Shown here: positions 1 through 9,051 of the stretch, one piece after another | How positions within the stretch are numbered: position 1 is the first letter of the stretch | How the letters are laid out: each line of letters starts with the position of its first letter | DNA from: Syntrophopropionicum propionicicum_A | GTDB lineage: Bacteria > Bacillota > Desulfotomaculia > Desulfotomaculales > Pelotomaculaceae | DNA length: 64,000 bases | Reading direction: 5' to 3' | Assembly (NCBI RefSeq): GCF_048984525.1 | Contig: NZ_JBMGJC010000001.1 | Coordinates: 310,001-374,000 of the forward strand | Translations under genes and position numbers: made by a program | Notes under the pieces: model-generated | The model's input: the letters and a program-made list of their open reading frames with translations, nothing else | Told to the model about the DNA's origin: nothing | The model's database searches: none

Positions 1-1689
1 GGCGTTCGGCGACAGCTCAGGTCTTGGAGCTGGTAACACTTCAGTCATTTTCCCCATGATATGCATCCTGCCTTCATAGGCCTGGGCCAGCGCCTGCTCA
101 AAAACGTCCTTGGTAATACCCGGTATCTTGATGTCCATCTGCAGCGCCGTAATGCCCTTTTCCGTCCCCGCTACCTTGAAGTCCATATCGCCAAGGTGGT
201 CCTCGTAGCCCTGTATGTCCGTCAGTACGGTAAAAACACTTTCTTCCGCTATAAGTCCCATGGCGACTCCAGCCACCGGCGATTTAATGGGGACACCGGC
301 GTCCATTAAAGCCAGGCAGCTGCCGCACACGCTGCCCATGGACGTGGAGCCGTTTGACTCCAGCGCGTCCGATACCACCCTGATGGTGTAAGGGAAATCC
401 TCTTCCACCGGTATGACCGGGTACAGAGCTTTTTCAGCCAGGGCGCCGTGGCCGATTTCACGCCGGCCGGCGCCTCTGAGCGGCCTCGTTTCGCCAACGC
501 TGTAAGGCGGAAAATTATAGTGGTGTATGTATCGCTTGGATTCTTCAACGCCCAGGCCATCCAGGATCTGTTCCTCTGAAATGGTGCCTAGTGTCACCGC
601 CGAGAGGATCTGAGTCTGGCCGCGGGTAAAAAGACCGGAACCATGCGGCCGCGGCAGCACCCCGACCTCAACCGATATGGGCCGGACTTCAGTGATGGCG
701 CGGCCGTCGATGCGCACCTTCTCAACTGTCATGACCCTGCGTATGATCTTTTTCTCAACCGAGTCCACTATTTTCTTAATAGCACTTTCTTCCTCGGGAT
801 ACTCTTCCAGGAACTGCTGCAGCACTTCAGCTTTTATTTCATCAAAGTAGTTGTCTCTCGCGTGTTTGGACAGCCTTTCATCAATACACCTGTGAATGGC
901 CTGGTCGAGCTTTTCAGTGGCGGCGGCGGTGACTGCTTCCAGCATGGCGCTGTCGGGCTCAATAATTTCAGGCACAAACTTTTCTTTGGCCAGGCCCATG
1001 GCCAGGGCTTCTTCCCTGAAACTTTCTATGAAACTTACAATTTCCGAAACTACCCCGTGGCCGTAAGATATAGCTTCAAGCATCACTTCTTCCGGGACTT
1101 CCTTTGCTCCCGCTTCAACCATCATCACCGCGTCAGCGGTGCCTACGACCACCAGGTGCATATCACTCTTCTCAACCTGGGACAATACCGGGTTTATCAA
1201 TAATTCACCGTCTACACGGCCGACAATTACACCGCCAATTGGATATTTTAAAGGGATCTCTGAAATATGGAGCGCCGCAGACGCACCTACCATCGCTGCT
1301 ATTTCCGGAGCGTGATCCTGGTCCACTGACAGTATTGTCGCGATAACCTGGACCTCGTTGCGCATATCTTTCGGGAAAAGCGGCCTGATCGGCCTGTCGA
1401 TCAGCCTGCAGGAAAGAACAGCTTTTTCACTGGGGCGGCCTTCCCTTTTTATGAAACCGCCCGGAATCTTTCCGACGGCGTAGAACCTTTCTTCATAATC
1501 CACAGTGAGAGGGAAAAAATCGATGCCTGGTCTTATAAAGCTGGCCATAGTGGCGGTAACCAGAACGGCCGTATCACCGTAACGTACAAAAACCGCACCG
1601 CCTGCTTGTCTGGCGAACCTGCCGGTCTCCAGTACCATAGGCCGGCCGCCGATCATGATTTCTCTTTTTAATACCGGTTTTTCTAACAT
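1..1689 (-). CDS. pnp: Polyribonucleotide nucleotidyltransferase (PNPase), 5' part of gene
   Basis: Phosphorolytic 3'-5' exoribonuclease of the RNA degradation machinery. Reading the minus strand from the ATG at 1689 gives 563 uninterrupted codons beginning MLEKPVLKREIMIGGRP. They cover the first RNase PH domain, the helical linker and most of the second RNase PH domain, including the GDMDFKVAG stretch with the acidic residues of the phosphorolytic site. The C-terminal KH and S1 domains and the stop lie beyond the left edge, so the gene is cut by the window, not broken. The start is fixed by an AGGAGG eight bases upstream. It follows rpsO, the classical rpsO-pnp order. Identity is secure from the continuous match to family motifs. 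Confidence 0.97.
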   Translation of the reverse strand, partial: MLEKPVLKREIMIGGRPMVLETGRFARQAGGAVFVRYGDTAVLVTATMASFIRPGIDFFPLTVDYEERFYAVGKIPGGFIKREGRPSEKAVLSCRLIDRPIRPLFPKDMRNEVQVIATILSVDQDHAPEIAAMVGASAALHISEIPLKYPIGGVIVGRVDGELLINPVLSQVEKSDMHLVVVGTADAVMMVEAGAKEVPEEVMLEAISYGHGVVSEIVSFIESFREEALAMGLAKEKFVPEIIEPDSAMLEAVTAAATEKLDQAIHRCIDERLSKHARDNYFDEIKAEVLQQFLEEYPEEESAIKKIVDSVEKKIIRRVMTVEKVRIDGRAITEVRPISVEVGVLPRPHGSGLFTRGQTQILSAVTLGTISEEQILDGLGVEESKRYIHHYNFPPYSVGETRPLRGAGRREIGHGALAEKALYPVIPVEEDFPYTIRVVSDALESNGSTSMGSVCGSCLALMDAGVPIKSPVAGVAMGLIAEESVFTVLTDIQGYEDHLGDMDFKVAGTEKGITALQMDIKIPGITKDVFEQALAQAYEGRMHIMGKMTEVLPAPRPELSPNA

Positions 1690-1802
1690 ATAGGGGACAT
1701 CCTCCTGTAAAAATTAAGCAAAATTAAAAACCCTTATATCTTCGTCCTTTTTTCTATTATCTCCTTCTTTTATGACAAAAAATACACTATCTCAGAACAA
1801 CA

Positions 1803-1828
1803 AATAAGCGGGTATAACCCCGCTTATT
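1803..1828 (-). terminator. Hairpin between rpsO and pnp
   Basis: A perfect 10-bp stem (AATAAGCGGG with CCCGCTTATT) and a 6-base loop start five bases after the rpsO stop codon. Only a weak T-rich tail follows, so partial termination, read-through control or mRNA stabilisation are all possible. In other bacteria the rpsO-pnp intergenic hairpin is an RNase III and termination site; a similar role here is inferred. Confidence 0.6.
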
Positions 1829-1832
1829 GTAT

Positions 1833-2102
1833 CTACTTCCTTAAACCAAGTTTTTCAATTAAAGTACGGTATCGATCAAAATGACGATCTCGCAGATAAT
1901 TGAGCAAAGCCCTTCTCTGACCTACCATTTTCAATAGACCGCGCCGCGAATGGTGGTCTCCCTTGTGGAGTTTCAGGTGTTCAGTCAGGGTGTTTATCCT
2001 TACCGTTAATATCGCTACCTGGACTTCCGGGGAACCAGTGTCATTCTCGTGGATCTTGTGCTTGGAAATAACCTCTTGTTTCATGTCAGTGGTCAAGGCC
2101 AT
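1833..2102 (-). CDS. rpsO: 30S ribosomal protein S15
   Basis: Primary 16S rRNA-binding protein of the small-subunit platform. The 89-residue product MALTTDMKQEVI... has the usual family length and the signatures HENDTGSPEVQ and HSRRGLLKMVGQRR. A longer reading frame exists, but the start is set at the ATG at 2102 because AAGGAGGTGA sits immediately upstream; the extra ten codons would encode that ribosome site. It precedes pnp by 143 bases. Confidence 0.97.
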   Translation of the reverse strand: MALTTDMKQEVISKHKIHENDTGSPEVQVAILTVRINTLTEHLKLHKGDHHSRRGLLKMVGQRRALLNYLRDRHFDRYRTLIEKLGLRK

Positions 2103-2186
2103 GCCGTCACCTCCTTTTGTCAAAATCGCCACAGGCCAAGAAAACCGCTGGAGAACAAGTCCCCTAGCCTGCAGTTCACCGGAAAT

Positions 2187-2408
2187 TCACTTTCCGATTA
2201 TTGTTATTACCAGGCGTCCGCCCGGTATGTCTTTGGCGACAAGGTCAAATACACGCCCGGATTTCGCGAAGAACCCTCGAAACCGGGTAGCGGTCGGTAT
2301 CCTCCCCGGCAGGCCGTTGGCCGCGCACACGATATCCGCAACCGTAATCTTTTCCTGCCTCATATCTTTTAAACGCTTCCGGGCATGATCGGTGATAATT
2401 ACCTTCAT
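2187..2408 (-). CDS. DUF4258-like small protein, possible toxin of a pair
   Basis: A 73-residue protein starting MKVIITDHARKRLKDMRQEKIT. The opening pattern (hydrophobic strand, then T/S-D-H-A-x-x-R-x) followed by an R-F-x-G-F-F-A strand and an ending VITIIGK resembles DUF4258 and related small RelE/BrnT-like proteins, which often act as toxin-like partners. It lies 13 bases downstream of another small gene and shares its promoter, an arrangement typical of toxin-antitoxin modules. The ribosome site GAGGGTT precedes the ATG. Function is inferred only from fold resemblance and arrangement; it could equally be a benign domesticated protein inserted between ribF and rpsO. Confidence 0.6.
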   Translation of the reverse strand: MKVIITDHARKRLKDMRQEKITVADIVCAANGLPGRIPTATRFRGFFAKSGRVFDLVAKDIPGGRLVITIIGK

Positions 2409-2421
2409 CTAACGCAACCCT

Positions 2422-2646
2422 CTAAGCATGCGCCGGATACGTATTATCATCATCGTCCTGGTTAAGAAATGCGTAAAGAGCGTCCTGAAATGCCGCCAGT
2501 TGGGCATTCTCCACATTCGACTGGAGATAGATGGTTTCAAGCTCCCTTTTCAGAGACTGAAACTCCTCGCTGAGACAAATTAAGGCGATATGGTTAAGCC
2601 ACTTTTTAACCTCATCATCAGGAAAGTCGAATTTGGGTATGCCCAA
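2422..2646 (-). CDS. Hypothetical protein, possible antitoxin of a pair
   Basis: A 74-residue acidic protein (MGIPKFDFPDDEVKKWLNHIALICL...) ending in an Asp-rich tail QDDDDNTYPAHA. It is predicted to be mostly helical and no family is recognised. The start codon is TTG at 2646, supported by AAAGGAG nine bases upstream; no ATG lies nearby. It is the first gene of a two-gene unit with the DUF4258-like gene. Order, size and acidity would suit an antitoxin, and a perfect palindrome at the promoter would suit autoregulation. No DNA-binding motif is evident, so the assignment is tentative. Confidence 0.55.
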   Translation of the reverse strand: MGIPKFDFPDDEVKKWLNHIALICLSEEFQSLKRELETIYLQSNVENAQLAAFQDALYAFLNQDDDDNTYPAHA

Positions 2647-2678
2647 TGTTAACGTCTCCTTTTATTTTTTCGGGACTG

Positions 2679-2719
2679 TTAACGCGTTAATTGTAGCATA
2701 AATCCGGTATCCATGTAAA
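2679..2719 (-). promoter_or_regulatory. SigmaA-type promoter overlapped by a palindromic operator candidate
   Basis: Minus-strand TTTACA (2714-2719) and TACAAT (2690-2695) are separated by 18 bases. TTAACGCGTTAA, a perfect 12-bp palindrome at 2679-2690, abuts the -10 box where transcription should start. A further GTTAAC occurs just before the TTG start codon. The palindrome is suited to an autorepressor of the two-gene unit. Confidence 0.55.
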
Positions 2720-2756
2720 CGCCGCCTATTGAAAATATATTTACGCGGGGGGCTTT

Positions 2757-3692
2757 TTATTCCCTTGCTTTCAACCATTCCGTCCTGGCCTCGTTTATGT
2801 CCATTTCAATTTGTTTAATCAGATCGGAAGGTGTCGCAAACTTTTTCTCACCCCTGATGCGCCTGGTAAAACTCACTTTAATCTGCTTACCGTAGAGGTC
2901 TTCGCAGAAATCCAGCAAATGCACTTCTATATTTCTTTTCTTGCCGTAAAATGTCGGTTTAACCCCGATATTTGCCAGGCCGAAATAGGTGTCGCCGTTA
3001 TGATAAATCTTTGCTGAGTACACTCCGTTAGCCGGCGCCAGCAGTTCCTGGTCGATATCAAGGTTGGCGGTAGGAAAACCAAGCGTCCTGCCGCGCTGTT
3101 CCCCGGTCACGACCTCCCCCTCCGCGAAAGGGTAATACCCCAAAAATTTTGCGGCCTCGGACACATCACCACTTTTTATCAGGTGCCTGATCAGCGTGCT
3201 GCTGACAGTCTGCCCCTCAACCATCACTGGCTGGACCACCTGCAGCGCATAACCGTAAGTTTTGGAAAGATCCTTCAACAATTCCGGGGTCCCCCGGCCG
3301 CGGTGCCCGAATGTATAATTATAGCCCACCACTACACCCCTGGCGCCGATTTCTTCAGTTAAAACGGTCCTGACGAAATCTTCCGGGGCCAGGCCGGCCA
3401 GTTTAAGGTTAAAAGGCACCGTTAAAAGGACTTCCACGCCGAGCCTGGCAAATATTTTCTGTTTGTACCCCTGTGACAAAAGTTGGGGCGGGCAGTTGTC
3501 CGGCTTTAATACAGCCAGCGGGTGCGGGTGAAAGGTAAACACAGCCGGTGTGCCGCTTAACTCTTTCGCCATGGCCACAAGATCATAAATTAATTTCTGG
3601 TGCCCGATGTGAACACCGTCAAAGTTGCCAAGGCCGAGCACAATATTTTTATGTTTGCTCTTGAGACTTTTCCAGCTGTTATAAATATGCAA
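2757..3692 (-). CDS. ribF: Bifunctional riboflavin kinase / FAD synthetase
   Basis: Converts riboflavin to FMN and FMN to FAD in the cytoplasm. The 311-residue protein has the N-terminal nucleotidyltransferase domain with GNFDGVHIGHQKL (about 22-34) and the C-terminal flavokinase domain with GRTLGFPTANL (about 201-212), the family's normal layout and length. The start is TTG at 3692, with AGGAGG nine bases upstream and no nearby ATG. It sits 18 bases downstream of truB, the usual truB-ribF order, so the two are probably co-transcribed. Confidence 0.96.
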   Translation of the reverse strand: MHIYNSWKSLKSKHKNIVLGLGNFDGVHIGHQKLIYDLVAMAKELSGTPAVFTFHPHPLAVLKPDNCPPQLLSQGYKQKIFARLGVEVLLTVPFNLKLAGLAPEDFVRTVLTEEIGARGVVVGYNYTFGHRGRGTPELLKDLSKTYGYALQVVQPVMVEGQTVSSTLIRHLIKSGDVSEAAKFLGYYPFAEGEVVTGEQRGRTLGFPTANLDIDQELLAPANGVYSAKIYHNGDTYFGLANIGVKPTFYGKKRNIEVHLLDFCEDLYGKQIKVSFTRRIRGEKKFATPSDLIKQIEMDINEARTEWLKARE

Positions 3693-3710
3693 TGTGCGAG
3701 ACCTCCTAAG

Positions 3711-4640
3711 TTACCTCGGCAGTACACAAACAGGCTTAAAGACCAACCGACCATTATCCCGCGGGTCATAAGACGTTTCCGCCACAGCCAGAAAGCCTTC
3801 CTGGCCGACCAGGCGGACGCGGTCTCCCTCCTGCAGCCCCACGGGGAGCTCCGCCACACCTGGCGGATACAGTTTTGCGCCTGACTGCACCGCCGGGACT
3901 GCCCCGTTTTTTACAAGAACAGCCGGCAGCCCGGAGAGAGCCTGATTTATATTGATAACCTTTTCTTCCAAGGTATTTTTCATTTTAAGGAACTTAATTT
4001 CTTCCAATGTAAGCGAATCATGTATTTTATAGGGGCCTGCCCCGGTCCTCACCAAAAAAGACATGTGCGCTCCGCAGCCCAGGCTGGTCCCTATATCGAG
4101 ACAAAGGCTCCTGACATAGAACCCCTTGGAACAGGACAGGTGCAGAAGTGCTCGCGGGCGGGGCGTGCCCCAGCCGGTCCCGCTGATAAATTCCAGGGAA
4201 TTTATATTAACAACCCGCCCGGGCCGGTCGACAGTAAGTCCCGCCCGGGCCAGCTCGTAAAGCTTTTTTCCATTTATTTTAATAGCCGATGTCATAGGTG
4301 GTACCTGAGTTATTTTTCCATGAAAACGCGGCAGAACCGAACGCACTTCATCCTCGCTCAGACCCGAGGCGTCTATCTCGCTTGTAACCTCGCCATAAGC
4401 GTCTCCGGACAGCGTGGCGATACCGAAGGTAATCTCGGCCCTGTATTCCTTGTCTTCATCGGTCAGGTATCCCGCCAGGCGGGTAGCACCGCCCAGGCAG
4501 ATCAGCAAAACTCCCGCCGCGCCCGGATCCAGTGTTCCAGTATGTCCTACTTTCTTTATGCCCAGCAGGCGGCGAAAAAAATTAACTACATCATGGGAAG
4601 TCATCCCGGGAGGCTTTAAAACATTAATAAATCCGTCCAC
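3711..4640 (-). CDS. truB: tRNA pseudouridine(55) synthase
   Basis: Makes pseudouridine 55 in the T-loop of tRNAs. The 309-residue protein opens DGFINVLKPPGMTSHDVV and has the catalytic motif GHTGTLDPGAAGVL, whose Asp is the nucleophile, at about residues 34-47. The KINGKKLYELAR and FYVRSLC motifs and a short C-terminal PUA-like extension follow. The start is GTG at 4640, directly after the nrnA stop codon, with AAGGG about ten bases upstream lying inside the nrnA end. This suggests translational coupling. Confidence 0.96.
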   Translation of the reverse strand: MDGFINVLKPPGMTSHDVVNFFRRLLGIKKVGHTGTLDPGAAGVLLICLGGATRLAGYLTDEDKEYRAEITFGIATLSGDAYGEVTSEIDASGLSEDEVRSVLPRFHGKITQVPPMTSAIKINGKKLYELARAGLTVDRPGRVVNINSLEFISGTGWGTPRPRALLHLSCSKGFYVRSLCLDIGTSLGCGAHMSFLVRTGAGPYKIHDSLTLEEIKFLKMKNTLEEKVININQALSGLPAVLVKNGAVPAVQSGAKLYPPGVAELPVGLQEGDRVRLVGQEGFLAVAETSYDPRDNGRLVFKPVCVLPR

Positions 4641-5618
4641 TTATTTAATTCCCTTCAAAGCCAGTAAAGCCGCGGAAACAACCTTGTCTTTTATTTCCTC
4701 CAGGTTCCCCCGCACCGTACAGCCGGAGGCGTGCGGATGCCCGCCGCCGTTAAAAAGCGCGGCCAGCCTGTTTACGTCTACAGCGTCCTTTGAACGGAAG
4801 CTTATTTTATAACAACCTTCCTCAATTTCACGAAAGAGCATGCCGACCTCGACACCTCTGATTGATTTAGCGTAGTTTACGAGGCCTTCCGTATGCTCGT
4901 CCTCCGCGCCTGTGTTTTTAAGCGTCTCGCGCGTAACTGTCATCCACGAGACTTTGCCGCACGGACTGGTGTTAAGAGTGCTCAACGCCGAGCACAGCAG
5001 CTTATAAACAGCTTGAGGTTTTTCCTCATAGATACGGATATTAACCTGCGCCGCCGGCACACCTATTTCCATAAGTTTTGCTACCCGGCGGAGTGTGCCA
5101 GGCGTGGTGCTGTCATACTGAAAGGAACCTGTGTCAGTCACTATGGCCGTATAAAGGCACACGGCGACATCAAGGGTAATTTCCAGTCCCATTTCAATAA
5201 TCAGGTCGTATATGATTTCCCCCACCGCCGAAGCCGCCGGGTCTACATACCTGTATTTGCCCAGGCAGGACGAGCTGGCATGATGGTCCAGGATGATTAC
5301 GTCCGTTTTTCCAGCAGACAGCAGTTCACTGTAGCCATCACCAAGTCTGTCCGGCACAGAGCAGTCCAAAATAACCAGAGTATCAAACACGCCGTCAGGC
5401 GGCAGACCAGCCCGGTATTTTTCCAGGCCCGGCAGAAAATCATATATCGCCGGCGCCGGGTCGGGGCCGGCCATAGTTACCTTTTTGCCCATGTTTTCCA
5501 GGGTTATTCCCAATGCCAGCACTGAACCAAGGGAATCACCGTCAGGCATAACATGACCGCAGACCAGGATGTTATCTGCGCTTTTTAAAGCCGCGGCTAT
5601 GTCTGCCAGTTTATTCAT
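4641..5618 (-). CDS. nrnA: DHH/DHHA1 phosphoesterase (nanoRNase / pAp phosphatase type)
   Basis: NrnA-type enzymes degrade short oligoribonucleotides and dephosphorylate 3'-phosphoadenosine 5'-phosphate. The 325-residue protein shows the metal-binding motifs GHVMPDGDSLGS (about 21-32), a middle VILDCS, ILDHHASS (about 109-116) and the C-terminal DHHA1 motif GGGHPHASG (about 292-300). It overlaps the end of rbfA by eight bases and abuts truB, the common rbfA-nrnA-truB order of Gram-positive bacteria. No other DHH subfamily fits length and context as well. Confidence 0.94.
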   Translation of the reverse strand: MNKLADIAAALKSADNILVCGHVMPDGDSLGSVLALGITLENMGKKVTMAGPDPAPAIYDFLPGLEKYRAGLPPDGVFDTLVILDCSVPDRLGDGYSELLSAGKTDVIILDHHASSSCLGKYRYVDPAASAVGEIIYDLIIEMGLEITLDVAVCLYTAIVTDTGSFQYDSTTPGTLRRVAKLMEIGVPAAQVNIRIYEEKPQAVYKLLCSALSTLNTSPCGKVSWMTVTRETLKNTGAEDEHTEGLVNYAKSIRGVEVGMLFREIEEGCYKISFRSKDAVDVNRLAALFNGGGHPHASGCTVRGNLEEIKDKVVSAALLALKGIK

Positions 5619-5970
5619 CCTGACCGCCGCCTTTTTCCCTGACCTCTTCCATCAATGCGATTATCCGTGAACCATGGCTTATTGACTGATCGAGTTTAAA
5701 GGTTATTTCCGGGGTATAACGCAGGCGGATCCTTCTTCCCAGCTCTCCCCGGATAAAACCATGGGCTTTCTGCAGGGCCTCGATGGAAGCTTTCTGCTGG
5801 GCCGGCTCGCCAAAAACACTGGCGTAGACACTGGCGCAGCGCAGGTCCTTTGAAACCTCAACAGACGTTATCGAAACGAACCCGATCCGCGGGTCTTTCA
5901 ACTCTTCTCTTAAAATATCTGATATTTCCTTTTTAATGGCCTCAGCCAGCCTTTCGGGGCGGAAGGACAT
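5611..5970 (-). CDS. rbfA: 30S ribosome-binding factor RbfA
   Basis: Assists late maturation of 16S rRNA in the small subunit. The single KH-like domain shows MSFRPERLAEAIKKEISDIL, LKDPRIGFVSIT and LRYTPEITFKLD, all typical of RbfA. The frame can be read nine bases further upstream from a GTG, but that GTG lies within the ribosome site AGAGGTG. The ATG at 5970 is therefore preferred and gives 119 residues. It follows infB by 74 bases. Confidence 0.95.
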   Translation of the reverse strand: MSFRPERLAEAIKKEISDILREELKDPRIGFVSITSVEVSKDLRCASVYASVFGEPAQQKASIEALQKAHGFIRGELGRRIRLRYTPEITFKLDQSISHGSRIIALMEEVREKGGGQDE

Positions 5971-6044
5971 TACAAGCACCTCTCAATTTAATCTTCAGCC
6001 AAAAAGGCATCGGACATCGAAGGAATGTAACATGTTAACATTAA

Positions 6045-8966
6045 TCAGGACAGCTGACGTTTGATTGTTTCAATATTAAAAGCTTCAATAACGTCCCCTT
6101 CCTGTATTTCATTGAATTTTTCCATGGCCAGGCCGCACTCGTATCCCTGCAGCACTTCTTTAACATCGTCTTTAAAGCGCTTCAATGAATCAAGCTTGCC
6201 TTCATAAACAACGATTCCGTCACGCACAACCCTGACACCGGCGTCTCTTTCTATTTTACCCTCAACCACATAACAGCCGGCGATAGTACCAATCCTGGAA
6301 GCCTTAAAGACCTTGCGAATTTCAGCACGGCCGAGCATGACCTCGCGGTACTCCGGTTCAAGCAGGCCGCTCATGGCTGCCTTGACGTCCTCAATGGCGT
6401 CATAGATTACCCTGTACAGGCGTATATCCACTTTTTCATTTTCCGCCGCCTTCCTGGCGTTTACGTCAGGGCGTACGTTAAAACCGATGATAATGGCGTT
6501 GGAGGCGGATGCGAACATAACGTCTGTTTCTCTGATGGCGCCCACACCGCCATGAATAATATTGACCTTTACCTCACCCGTATTCAATCTTTCCAGCGCC
6601 TGGCGGAGAGCTTCCACGGAACCCTGGACATCGGCCTTGACGATAATTCCGAGTTCCTTGATCTGACCTTCCTGAATATGTTTGAACAGGTCTTCCAAAG
6701 ACACCTTGTTGGTGGTCTTCAGTTCCTCGTCGCGCCTTCTGGTCTGTCGCCTGGAAGCAATGCTCCTGGCTAGTTTCTCATCCTCCGTGACAATGAATAT
6801 GTCACCGGCGGCCGGTACTTCGGAAAAACCGATAACTTCAACCGGTGTAGACGGGCCCGCTTTCTTAATCCGGCGTCCCTTATCGTCCATCATGGCCCTC
6901 ACCCGGCCCACTGCCGCTCCGGCAATAACGGTATCGCCGACATTCAGCGAGCCGTTCTGCACCAGGACCGACGCCACAGGGCCGCGGCCCTTATCAAGTT
7001 CGGCTTCTATAACGGTGCCTCTTGCCGGCCGGTTCACGTTTGCTTTCAGTTCACCCATTTCGGCAACCAGCAGGATCATCTCTAAAAGCTCTTTAATACC
7101 CTGTTTATTGACAGCCGAAACATTTACACAAATAGTATCCCCGCCCCACTCTTCAGATACCAGTCCATGTTCCGTCAGTTCCTGTTTAACTTTATCCGGG
7201 TTTGCGCCGGGTTTGTCGATCTTGTTGATGGCGACAATTATGGGGACCTTGGCATCCTTGGCATGGTTGATGGCTTCCACCGTTTGTGGCATCACACCGT
7301 CATCCGCGGCTACTACCAGGATAGCGATATCGGTTACCTGGGCGCCGCGCGCCCGCATCGCGGTGAAGGCCTCATGGCCCGGTGTGTCAATAAAGGTTAT
7401 TTTTTTGCCGTTGTGCTCAACCTGGTAAGCCCCAATATGCTGAGTAATTCCGCCAGCCTCGGTGGCAATTACGTTGGTTTCCCGGATGGCGTCCAAAAGT
7501 GAAGTCTTGCCGTGGTCAACGTGTCCCATTACGGTTACCACACTGGCCCTGTGCTGCAGCAGTTCCGGATCGTCCTCAGGCTCCTGCATAAGCACTGCTT
7601 CCAGGTCCACAGGCAATTTTATCTCCACTTCATAACCGAACTCTCCGGCTAATATTGTAGCCGTGTCAGTGTCGATCTCCTGGTTTATTGTCGCCAGGAC
7701 GCCCAGCTGGATCAGCTTCTTGATCAGTTCCGCGGGGCTCTTGTGGACCTTCAGCGCCAGTTCCTGTACTGTAACAGATTCGCCAAGTACAACAGGTTTT
7801 TTCTCAATTGGTTTAGCTGGTTTTTGGGCCTGCTCCTGTCCCCTGGAGGGCCCCTTTTTACGGTGCGCGCCCGCGCGGAGCCTTGCTTCAGCCTGGTCAG
7901 CGACCGAGCTGCGCTTTTCAAAGCGGCTCCTTGGTTCAGGCTTTTTATAACCCGGTTTGGGTTGTTTTTGCTTTTCCGCGGTTTTTGCCTTTTCCGCCGG
8001 CGTACGGCTCTTGTCGTCCGGCCTGGGGATTTGCGGACGCAGACCTTGCTGATCGGGCCTTGGCTTCATACCCTGGCCGGCATCGATACGGACCGGACGG
8101 TCCATCGGTTTAGGCCTGGCGCCCTGGGCGCCGGCAGGCCTCGGACCACGATCAACTCCCCGCTGCGGCGGCCTTGCCCCCGGAGCAGATGGCCCTTGCC
8201 CTGTCCTTAGAGGAGCGCCCTGCCTCTGGCCGGCAGGCCTGTCAAAAGGCCTGGCAGGCCCTGGGCCTGACGGTGTCCTGCTGTCGGCAGGTCTGCGGTC
8301 CTGACGGTGATAATCCTGCTGAGGCCTGTCGTGCTGAGGCCTGTCATGCTGAGGCCTCGCCTGCTGGGGCCTGTCAAAAAGCGGCTTATCAGGGCGTGAC
8401 ATATCACGCTGAGCCTGCTGTCTTTCCTGCTGCGGGAAGCGTTCCTGCTGATTCTTTTCGGCCTGGGCACGGTCTTGCTGAACATCAGCCCTGGGTTTAA
8501 AAAATTGATCGCTCCTGGGAGGGCTTTTGGGTCTCGGCGCGCCCGACGGTCTTTCCTGAAAGCGCCTGTCCGGCGGACGGGAGGGCACGCGGTCAACAAT
8601 GCCGGGGCCGCGATAAGAATCAGACCTTGCCGGCTTATCTTCTCTTTTAGTCTCTCCCTTTAACTGTTTGTCACCACCGGGTACGAATTTTTGCGCATCC
8701 GGTGTTTTTTTCTTTTCAACCTGGGTCTCCTGGGGAGTTGCAGGTTTAACAGGCTGAGCTGCTGACGCAGTCTTACCAGTGGCGTCAGCCTTATCAGTCT
8801 TGGCTCCGTCTTTTTTGTAAATTTTGAGCAACCGCCCGATATCGCTGTCTTCCAGGGTGCTCATATGAGATTTGACGGTAACGCCCATGTCGTTTAACTT
8901 GTTGATAATTTCCTTGCTTTCTATGTTAAGTTCCTTGGCGAGTTCGTGTACACGTTTTTTTGCCAT
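6045..8966 (-). CDS. infB: Translation initiation factor IF-2
   Basis: GTPase that places initiator tRNA on the 30S subunit. The 973-residue protein has an N-terminal IF2-N segment (MAKKRVHELAKELNIESKEI), a long disordered linker of about 370 residues rich in Pro, Gln, Arg and Asp, and a second IF2-N segment. The G domain then shows GHVDHGKTSLLDAI, DTPGHEAF and NKIDK, followed by the beta-barrel and fMet-tRNA-binding C domains. The ATG at 8966 is chosen because TTGGAGGTGA lies just upstream; a 25-codon longer frame would encode that site. The linker carries short tandem RPQHD-type repeats around 8.30-8.40 kb. It lies 85 bases downstream of rnpM with no ylxQ between them. Confidence 0.98.
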   Translation of the reverse strand: MAKKRVHELAKELNIESKEIINKLNDMGVTVKSHMSTLEDSDIGRLLKIYKKDGAKTDKADATGKTASAAQPVKPATPQETQVEKKKTPDAQKFVPGGDKQLKGETKREDKPARSDSYRGPGIVDRVPSRPPDRRFQERPSGAPRPKSPPRSDQFFKPRADVQQDRAQAEKNQQERFPQQERQQAQRDMSRPDKPLFDRPQQARPQHDRPQHDRPQQDYHRQDRRPADSRTPSGPGPARPFDRPAGQRQGAPLRTGQGPSAPGARPPQRGVDRGPRPAGAQGARPKPMDRPVRIDAGQGMKPRPDQQGLRPQIPRPDDKSRTPAEKAKTAEKQKQPKPGYKKPEPRSRFEKRSSVADQAEARLRAGAHRKKGPSRGQEQAQKPAKPIEKKPVVLGESVTVQELALKVHKSPAELIKKLIQLGVLATINQEIDTDTATILAGEFGYEVEIKLPVDLEAVLMQEPEDDPELLQHRASVVTVMGHVDHGKTSLLDAIRETNVIATEAGGITQHIGAYQVEHNGKKITFIDTPGHEAFTAMRARGAQVTDIAILVVAADDGVMPQTVEAINHAKDAKVPIIVAINKIDKPGANPDKVKQELTEHGLVSEEWGGDTICVNVSAVNKQGIKELLEMILLVAEMGELKANVNRPARGTVIEAELDKGRGPVASVLVQNGSLNVGDTVIAGAAVGRVRAMMDDKGRRIKKAGPSTPVEVIGFSEVPAAGDIFIVTEDEKLARSIASRRQTRRRDEELKTTNKVSLEDLFKHIQEGQIKELGIIVKADVQGSVEALRQALERLNTGEVKVNIIHGGVGAIRETDVMFASASNAIIIGFNVRPDVNARKAAENEKVDIRLYRVIYDAIEDVKAAMSGLLEPEYREVMLGRAEIRKVFKASRIGTIAGCYVVEGKIERDAGVRVVRDGIVVYEGKLDSLKRFKDDVKEVLQGYECGLAMEKFNEIQEGDVIEAFNIETIKRQLS

Positions 8967-9051
8967 CCAATCACCTCCAAGATTTAGTATGCTTTTATTG
9001 GACATCTCCCCTTCCAGGGCGGTTTCGGAACCAATCACCAAAAGGCTTGCC

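Noticed and set aside
643..1203. A 186-codon plus-strand frame
   Set aside because: It is antisense to pnp, which reads without interruption on the minus strand and matches PNPase throughout.
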